Notes under the pieces: model-generated
Told to the model about the DNA's origin: nothing
Databases searched by the model: none
Seen by the model: only the letters and a program-made list of their open reading frames with translations
Made by a program: the position numbers and the translations under genes
Assembly: GCA_003140115.1 (NCBI GenBank)
Contig: PLIQ01000346.1
Span: 1-11,931, forward strand
Length of the DNA stretch: 11,931 bases
DNA from: Actinomycetota bacterium
Lineage (GTDB): Bacteria; Actinomycetota; Actinomycetes; Streptosporangiales; Streptosporangiaceae
Reading direction: 5' to 3'
Part shown: piece by piece, positions 6,566-11,931 of the stretch
How positions within the stretch are numbered: position 1 is the first letter of the stretch
Layout of the letters: every line of letters begins with the position of its first letter

Positions 6566-6608
6566 GTGGCCGAGGTTCTGGTGGGGCGCGGCGGCGAACT
6601 CGCGCTGA
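6516..6608 (+). CDS. Possible 30-codon leader ORF overlapping the LAL gene start
   Basis: An ATG at 6516 lies about 10 bases after AGGAG (6501-6505) and opens a 30-codon frame ending TGA at 6606-6608. It overlaps the first 43 bases of the LAL gene in another frame. The peptide begins MFWADLAGQL and contains four Trp (positions 3, 18, 22, 23). It has the best ribosome binding site in the region, while the LAL GTG start at 6566 has almost none, so translational coupling or leader control is possible. It may also be chance, or a sign that the LAL start is misplaced. Confidence 0.3.
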   Translation: MFWADLAGQLGRTGGRAWPRFWWGAAANSR

Positions 6609-9337
6609 TCGGCGCGTTTATCGAGCGGGCCTGCACTGGCGGGGACACGCTGCTGCTCCTCGGGGAGCCGGGCGCCGGCAAGACGGCCCTGCTGGACGCC
6701 GCCGTCGGCGCAGCATCGGATGCTGGCACCTTGGTGCTGCGGGCCGCCGGGGTGGAGTTCGAGGCCGACCTGGCCTTTTCCGGGCTGCACCAGGTCCTGC
6801 TTCCCCTGCTCGATGAGTTCGGGCAGCTCAGTGCCGCGCACCGCGACGCGCTGAACGTCGCCTTGGGTTACGGCGAGGGGCCGCCGCCGGATCGGCTGCT
6901 GGTGTCCACCGCGACACTGACGGTGCTGCGGCAGGCGGCCGCCGCCAGCCCGGTGCTAGTGATCGTCGATGATCTGCCGTGGCTGGACCGGGCCAGCGCC
7001 GGAGTGCTCGGGTTCGTGGCACGCCGGCTGGCCGGCAGCCGCGTCGGCTTCCTGGCTGCGTCACGGCCGGAACCGGAGAGCTTCTTCGAACGCGCCGGGC
7101 TGGCACAGCATGAGCTGGGGCCGCTGGATGATCAGGCGGCGAGCGGCCTGCTGAGTTCCCGTTTCCCGGAGCTGGCGCCGCGAGTAATCCAGCGGGTTCT
7201 GGCCGAAGCCCACGGGAATCCGCTCGCCCTTCTGGAGCTCCCGGCGGCGCTCAGCGGCGCGCAGCGCGCCGCGGCCGAGGCGCTGCCTGCGGTCCTGCCG
7301 CTGAGCCGGCGCCTGCAGGGCCTGTTCGCTTCCCGGGCCTCAGCTTTGCCCGCATCGGGCCGCTGGCTGCTCCTGCTCGCAGTGCTGGACGGCAGCGGAG
7401 ACCTTCGCGTCCTGCAGGCCGCGGCCGGGCAACAGCAGATCGAAGACCTCGCTCCCGCCGAGCAGGCAGGGCTGGTGCGCGTCGATGATCGAACCGGCCG
7501 ACTGGTCTTCCGCCACCCGCTGACCCGGTCCGCGATCATCGAGCTGTCCACCAGCGGCGACCGCCGCCGGGCCCACCGGGCGCTGGCTGCCCAGCTGGCG
7601 GATCAGCCCGAACGCCGCGCCTGGCACCTCGGTGAAGCGGCCGTCGAGCCTGACGAGCAGGTCGCGGGCCTGCTCGAAGAGACGGCGGAAAGGCTCATGC
7701 GGCGCGCCGATGCGGTCGGTGCCGCGTCCGCGCTGCTGCGCGCGGCCGAGCTGAGCCCGGCGCGCGCGGACCGGAGCCGCCGACTCGCCCAGGCCTCCGC
7801 CGTAGGCGCGGTCTTCAGCTTGGAGACCGACACGGTCTCCCCGCTGCTCAGTAGCGTGGGCGAAGCCAGCCCGGAGCCCGCCACGTACCTGCTCACCGCG
7901 GTCGCGGCCGCCTTCGTGCTCCTCAACGGGGACGGCGACGTCATCACCGCGCACCGCCTGCTAACCCAGGCCATCGAGGATCAGGCCAGGCCCTACCGGA
8001 TCAGCGACACCGGGCTTTTCGAGGCGGTTTCTGGCCTCTTCCTGATGTGCCGCCTGGGCGGACGGCCGGAATTGTGGATGTCCTTTCACGCCGCTATGAG
8101 CGGGTTCGCGCCGAATGTGCCCAAGGACCTGTATCTGCTCGGTCAGACCTGCGCCGACCCGGTCCGTACCGCGGCCGGCGTTCTACCCCTGGTAGACGCC
8201 GCCATCGCCGGCCTGCGCAGCGAGACGGACCATCTTCGCATCCTGATGATCAGCTCAACCGGCCACTTCACCGACCGGCAGCCAGGTTGCCGGGAAGCGC
8301 TGTGGCGAGTGGTCCGCGAAGGCCGGCGGGGCAGCGGTGCCGCTCCGCTGATCACGGCCCTGGATCATCTCGGTCTCGACGCCTGGTTGGCGGGCCAGTG
8401 GGACCAGGCGCAGGAACTGGCGGACGAAGGCCTCGAGCTAAGCCTGGCTCACGGCTATCCGCTGCTGACCTGGTCCTTCCGCTACCGCCAGGCACTGATC
8501 GCCGCGGCACGCGGCGCTTACGACGGGGCGCATACGCTGACGGACGAGATGCTGCGCTGGGCCGCGCCAAGACGAATCGGGCTGGCCGGCCTGGCGGCTC
8601 ATCATGTCAGGTCGGTAGCGGCGCTAGCGCGGGGTGATTTCGAGGATGCCTACCAGCACGCCACGGCGATTAGCCCAGCGGGCGTCCTCACCTCCTACGT
8701 CCCGCTCGCCCTGTGGGTGCTCCCGGACCTGGTCGAGGCCGCCGTCCGCACCGGCCGCCGCACCGAGGCAGCCGCCCATGTCACCGCCATGTGCGAGGCT
8801 CACATCGCCGCGATCTCGCCCCGGCTGGCCCTGCTGGCCGCAGGGTCGCAGGCGATCGTCGCGCCCGACAGCAGCGCTCTCGGGCTGTTCGAGGAAGCGC
8901 TCGCGATCCCCGGCGTTGACCACTTTCCGTTCGACCTGGCCCGGATGCAGCTCCTTTACGGCGAACGGCTGCGACGCGCCCGGGCCATGAAAGAATCGCG
9001 GCCGCATCTGGCTGCTGCCCTCGAGATCTTCGAACGCCTCGGCGCCAGCCCATGGGCCAGCCGGGCGGCCGGCGAGCTAAGCGCAACCGGGCAAACCCAA
9101 CCCCGCGCCGATCAGCCAGCATCCGACTCGCTCACGCCGCAGGAACGCCAGATCGCGCTGCTGGCCGCCGCCGGCCTGACCAACAAGGAGATCGGCCAAC
9201 GGCTTTCCATGTCACATCGGACGGTCGGAGCCCACCTGTACCAGATCTTTCCCAAACTTGGCATAACCACCCGGGCCGCGCTGCGCGACGCGCTCGCCTC
9301 CCAGCCCTCCGAGCGCCACGGAGAGGATCGCAGCTAA
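6566..9337 (+). CDS. LAL-family transcriptional regulator (AAA+ ATPase plus LuxR-type HTH)
   Basis: This 923-residue protein has the normal length for large ATP-binding LuxR regulators (MalT/PikD-like). The N-terminal STAND/AAA module shows VGRGGEL (6-12), Walker A GEPGAGKT (33-40), the LAL motif around EADLAFSGLHQVLLPLL (66-82) and Walker B LVIVDDLPWLD (131-141). A long Ala/Leu-rich helical middle (about 330-840) is TPR-like. The C-terminal GerE/LuxR HTH lies at about 856-910 (LTPQERQIALL...GLTNKEIGQRLSMSHRTVGAHL). The GTG at 6566 is taken as start because it leaves the VGR motif at the usual distance from the N-terminus and a TGA lies in frame at 6527, but its ribosome binding site is poor. 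Divergent placement suggests it controls the oxygenase operon, usually as an ATP- and ligand-dependent activator. The ligand is unknown. Confidence 0.93.
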   Translation: MAEVLVGRGGELALIGAFIERACTGGDTLLLLGEPGAGKTALLDAAVGAASDAGTLVLRAAGVEFEADLAFSGLHQVLLPLLDEFGQLSAAHRDALNVALGYGEGPPPDRLLVSTATLTVLRQAAAASPVLVIVDDLPWLDRASAGVLGFVARRLAGSRVGFLAASRPEPESFFERAGLAQHELGPLDDQAASGLLSSRFPELAPRVIQRVLAEAHGNPLALLELPAALSGAQRAAAEALPAVLPLSRRLQGLFASRASALPASGRWLLLLAVLDGSGDLRVLQAAAGQQQIEDLAPAEQAGLVRVDDRTGRLVFRHPLTRSAIIELSTSGDRRRAHRALAAQLADQPERRAWHLGEAAVEPDEQVAGLLEETAERLMRRADAVGAASALLRAAELSPARADRSRRLAQASAVGAVFSLETDTVSPLLSSVGEASPEPATYLLTAVAAAFVLLNGDGDVITAHRLLTQAIEDQARPYRISDTGLFEAVSGLFLMCRLGGRPELWMSFHAAMSGFAPNVPKDLYLLGQTCADPVRTAAGVLPLVDAAIAGLRSETDHLRILMISSTGHFTDRQPGCREALWRVVREGRRGSGAAPLITALDHLGLDAWLAGQWDQAQELADEGLELSLAHGYPLLTWSFRYRQALIAAARGAYDGAHTLTDEMLRWAAPRRIGLAGLAAHHVRSVAALARGDFEDAYQHATAISPAGVLTSYVPLALWVLPDLVEAAVRTGRRTEAAAHVTAMCEAHIAAISPRLALLAAGSQAIVAPDSSALGLFEEALAIPGVDHFPFDLARMQLLYGERLRRARAMKESRPHLAAALEIFERLGASPWASRAAGELSATGQTQPRADQPASDSLTPQERQIALLAAAGLTNKEIGQRLSMSHRTVGAHLYQIFPKLGITTRAALRDALASQPSERHGEDRS

Positions 9338-9346
9338 TCGTTAGCT
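9332..9346. terminator. Short inverted repeat spanning the LAL stop codon
   Basis: AGCTAA and TTAGCT form a perfect 6-base-pair stem with a TCG loop across the TAA at 9335-9337. The stem is weak and has no U-run after it. It is a poor terminator candidate and may instead be chance or a minor dyad. Confidence 0.2.
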
Positions 9347-9817
9347 CAAAGAACCACCGGCACGTCCCAGGGCCTCCGAGGAGCGACGCGGCAGTGGCTG
9401 CAGATCGGCGCGACGTTACAGAACATCCGTTCTTGCACGCCTTGGACAACCATCTAGTGGCCCGCTGGGACGTCCAGAACGGCGGATAGCGCGCGCCGCG
9501 TGTTGGCCTAGCGGCGACCGTCCGTGACGGCGGCCGCGGGAAGTCGCCAGCGCCGATTGCGAACAAGGACCCTTTCGCCGACGGGTTGAAGGGCCCTGGT
9601 CACCGCTTCTGGGTCGGCAAGGCCAGCCGCGACTTCGCCCGGGCAATGGGCAGCGGGACCGAGATCATCGAAGGGCGCCGCGTCCGGTCAGACCAGGCGT
9701 TCTCGCCAATACCGGGCGGCGGCAATAGCTTTCCTCTGCGCCCCCGACGCGGTCTTGCGGCCTGCGCCGTGGCCGGACAGCGCTTCATCGGATGACGGAC
9801 GCAGGGAACGCTGGAAT
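9338..9817. other. 480-base convergent intergenic region without a recognisable gene
   Basis: The region lies between the ends of the LAL gene and the NRPS-terminal gene. No frame gives a family I recognise. A plus-strand frame is open from 9490 to a TGA at 9793-9795 with no good start or ribosome binding site; part of it reads FWVGKASRDFARAMGSGTE. Another plus frame ends at 9487 with HPFLHALDNHLVARWDVQ. These could be fragments of decayed genes. A CCGTC/GACGG hairpin lies at 9518-9530, and ACGCAG/CTGCGT arms at 9799-9829 span the stop codon of the minus-strand gene. Neither has a clear terminator tail. Confidence 0.45.
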
Positions 9818-11931
9818 TTAACGCTGCGTGCGGATCTGGTGCGAGGCGCTGCGCGATATGCGCGCGTTGCCAGGATCGATAGCTATGACGCCGCCTGTCC
9901 GGCGGGTTGTCCCAACCAACCTGTCGCCGTCACCTTGTCGGCCTAAGGGTCGGCCGTCTCGGCCACGCGTCCGACGAGTTGTGCGGCCAGGAGTGTCCTC
10001 CCACGCCGAGATCGGGTTGCCGATCCAGCGGCTGTGCGCCGGGACGGACTCGCCCCGCATCACCAGCGATTGCGGTCCGATCGTGGTGCCCTCGGCCACC
10101 AGCGATCCGGGGAGCGCGATCGTGTGCGGGCCGAGGGTGGCACCTGCGGCGATCCGAACCCGGCCGAGCCGCATGATCCGGTCATGAAACAGGTGAGTCT
10201 GCACGACCACGCCACGGCCGACCGTCGCGTCATGCCCGATCTCGATCAAGTCTGGCTCTGGCAGCCAGTAAGTTTCGATCCAGGCGCCGCGGCCGATCCG
10301 CGCCCCGAGACTGCGCAGCCAGACGTTGAGCAGCGGGGTGCCGATCGCCGACCCGGCCAGCCACGGCACGGCCAGGTCCTCGACGAAGGTGTCAGCCAGT
10401 TCGTTGCGCCAGACGAACGAGCTCCACAGCGGGTGCTCGGCCGCTCGGCATCGCCCGACCAGTATCCATTTGGCGGTCGTCGTGATCGCGCAGGCCAGCA
10501 TGCCGGCCGCGAGAAGCACCAGCCCGGAGGCGGCGGCCGTCAGCGCCAGCCCGAACCGGGCGAGCATGCCGACCAGCACGCCGAGAACCAGCACGCCGAG
10601 CGCGCCGGACAGGATCACCGGGATCAGGCGGCACATTTCGATGCAGGCCCGGGCCAGGATCAGTCGGCGCGGCGGGTCGAAGGTGCGCGCCGGGTCGGCG
10701 GCGTCGGCCTTGCGCTGCAGCAGCATCGGCGGCTGGCCGAGCCAGGACGACCCGGCCTTAGCGCTGGCCGGCGCCGCGGACAGTACGCCGATCAGGCCGC
10801 CGTCCGGCACTTCGCGGCCCGGACCGACCATTCCGGAGTTGCCGATGAACGCCCGTTCGCCGGCCCGTGCGTAGCCGAGCCGCAGCCAGCCGCCGCGCAG
10901 CTCGTACGCCGCGAGCTGGGCATCGTCGGCTAGGAAGCTGCCGTCGGCCAGCCGGATCAGGTGTGGCAGGGCACGTACGGTTGAGGCCTCCACCCGCCGT
11001 CCCACCTGGGCGCCGAGCAACCGCAGCCACAGTGGGGTGATCAGGCTCGCGTAGATCGGGAACAGCGCCGTGCGGGCCATGTCGGTCAGGCGCTCGGCGA
11101 ACCACGCCGCCCATCCGGCCCGGCCGTCGGCCCGGTAGAGCCCGGGGCGTAGCAGGTGGGCCAGCAGCCTGACGAGCGTAGCCGTGATGAGGCCGTAGGT
11201 GAGCAGGCCGAGCGTCACGGTGATGGGTGAGCTGGCCAGGGCTAGTAGCGCGGCCTCGCGCGCGCTGACCGTGTTGCGGAGGAGCAGGCCTATGATCAGC
11301 AGGCTTGGCGCCGCTGCGAGCAGCGGCAGCACGGAGAGGAACAGCACGGTCGCGGTGTAGGCGGTGCGCCACCGGCGGGAGCGGAAGGCGCACGGTGGTG
11401 GCCATGTGTCGCCGGCCTGGCCACTCTGGCGGGCTGGCGAGCCGGCCCAGCGCTGGGCTGCGGGGACGTAGCCGTTTACGCAGGAGCCGGGTTCGACCTC
11501 AGCGTTGTCGCCGATCACGGTGCCGGGCATCAGCGTCGTCCTAGTTCCCACCCGGACGCCGGAGCCGATGCTAACCGTGCCGACGTGCAGAACGTCCCCG
11601 TCCAGCCAGACGCCGGACAGGTCCACTTCTGTCTCGACCGCGCAGCCGTCTCCGAACATGGCCATGCCGGTCACCGGTGGATCGGTGTGCAGGTCGACGT
11701 CCTGGCCGACCCGGCAGCCCAGCAGCCGCGCGTAACGGGCGGCCCAGTGTGTGCCAGAGATACTGCCCATACCGAAACTCGCGGCGATCGCCGCGCCCGC
11801 CCACAGCCGCAGGTGGACCAGGCCGCCGCGCCGGTACTCGCCGGGTTTGATCCGCCAGCGCAGCACCCGGACTCCGATCGCGGTGAGCACGACCCGGCCG
11901 GGGGTGCTCATCAGTATCAGCCAGGCCGCCA
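9818..11931 (-). CDS. Pls/PosA-type NRPS C-terminal membrane region (5' end outside window)
   Basis: Numbering from the ATG at 11911, the protein has left-handed beta-helix (hexapeptide) stretches near 84-145 and 535-620, the motif KWILVGRCRAAEHPLWSSFVWRNEL (481-505, in parts KWILVGR, EHPLWSSF and VWRNEL), and ETYWLPEPD (546-554) with THLFHD (572-577). About six hydrophobic helices lie near 1-17, 36-50, 185-210, 222-250, 430-452 and 455-480. This matches the terminal domain of epsilon-poly-lysine synthetase-type NRPSs, where membrane helices separate soluble acyltransferase-like domains that join amino acids outside classical condensation domains. The frame stays open beyond 11911 to the window edge (AAWLIL before the Met), continuing the first helix. 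The true start, probably with adenylation and carrier domains, is therefore likely outside. The domain ends near residue 637; a 60-residue Arg/Thr/Gly-rich tail follows. Confidence 0.88.
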   Translation of the reverse strand, partial: AAWLILMSTPGRVVLTAIGVRVLRWRIKPGEYRRGGLVHLRLWAGAAIAASFGMGSISGTHWAARYARLLGCRVGQDVDLHTDPPVTGMAMFGDGCAVETEVDLSGVWLDGDVLHVGTVSIGSGVRVGTRTTLMPGTVIGDNAEVEPGSCVNGYVPAAQRWAGSPARQSGQAGDTWPPPCAFRSRRWRTAYTATVLFLSVLPLLAAAPSLLIIGLLLRNTVSAREAALLALASSPITVTLGLLTYGLITATLVRLLAHLLRPGLYRADGRAGWAAWFAERLTDMARTALFPIYASLITPLWLRLLGAQVGRRVEASTVRALPHLIRLADGSFLADDAQLAAYELRGGWLRLGYARAGERAFIGNSGMVGPGREVPDGGLIGVLSAAPASAKAGSSWLGQPPMLLQRKADAADPARTFDPPRRLILARACIEMCRLIPVILSGALGVLVLGVLVGMLARFGLALTAAASGLVLLAAGMLACAITTTAKWILVGRCRAAEHPLWSSFVWRNELADTFVEDLAVPWLAGSAIGTPLLNVWLRSLGARIGRGAWIETYWLPEPDLIEIGHDATVGRGVVVQTHLFHDRIMRLGRVRIAAGATLGPHTIALPGSLVAEGTTIGPQSLVMRGESVPAHSRWIGNPISAWEDTPGRTTRRTRGRDGRPLGRQGDGDRLVGTTRRTGGVIAIDPGNARISRSASHQIRTQR

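Noticed and set aside
10034..10933. Plus-strand open frame of 299 codons opposite the NRPS terminal gene
   Set aside because: Composition is Arg/Gln/Asp/Gly shadow type, and the opposite strand carries the clear conserved domain.
1..11931. CRISPR array, tRNA, rRNA or intact insertion sequence
   Set aside because: No regularly spaced repeats, cloverleaf-like sequence, rRNA signature or transposase with flanking inverted repeats was seen on reading both strands.

Overview
This is a high-GC window with strong third-position GC bias, GTG and ATG starts and AAGGAG/AGGAGG ribosome binding sites. The gene families (LAL-type LuxR regulator, DHA2 exporter, cofactor-free haloperoxidase-like hydrolase, Pls/PosA-type NRPS terminal region) point to an actinomycete with rich secondary metabolism. 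The genus cannot be fixed from the sequence. No tRNA, rRNA, CRISPR array or intact insertion sequence was seen.

Layout. Positions 1-392 hold no convincing intact gene, only a GC hairpin and a short coding-like remnant. From 6232 down to 393 six genes run on the minus strand in one direction. In transcription order they are a carotenoid cleavage oxygenase, a short-chain dehydrogenase/reductase, a 14-helix DHA2 MFS transporter, a DUF998 membrane protein (overlapping the transporter gene by 4 bases), a 99-residue protein of unknown function, and an alpha/beta hydrolase of the chloroperoxidase type. Gaps of -4 to 93 bases through the first five genes suggest one transcript; the 171-base gap before the hydrolase makes its membership less sure. 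A 333-base divergent intergenic region (6233-6565), rich in repeats and one 10-base palindrome, separates this cassette from a 923-residue LAL regulator on the plus strand (6566-9337). After about 480 bases without a recognisable gene comes the 3' part of a convergent minus-strand gene (9818 to the window edge). It encodes the membrane and left-handed beta-helix terminal region of Pls/PosA-type (epsilon-poly-lysine synthetase-like) NRPSs.

How the genes may work together (inference). The oxygenase would split an alkene bond in a carotenoid, apocarotenoid or stilbene-like substrate to give aldehydes or ketones. The SDR would reduce or oxidise the carbonyl product. The MFS protein, perhaps with the DUF998 protein, would export product or confer tolerance, and the hydrolase could act on esters or lactones. 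The divergent LAL protein is the obvious candidate regulator. The Pls/PosA-type gene is convergent and probably belongs to a separate neighbouring locus.
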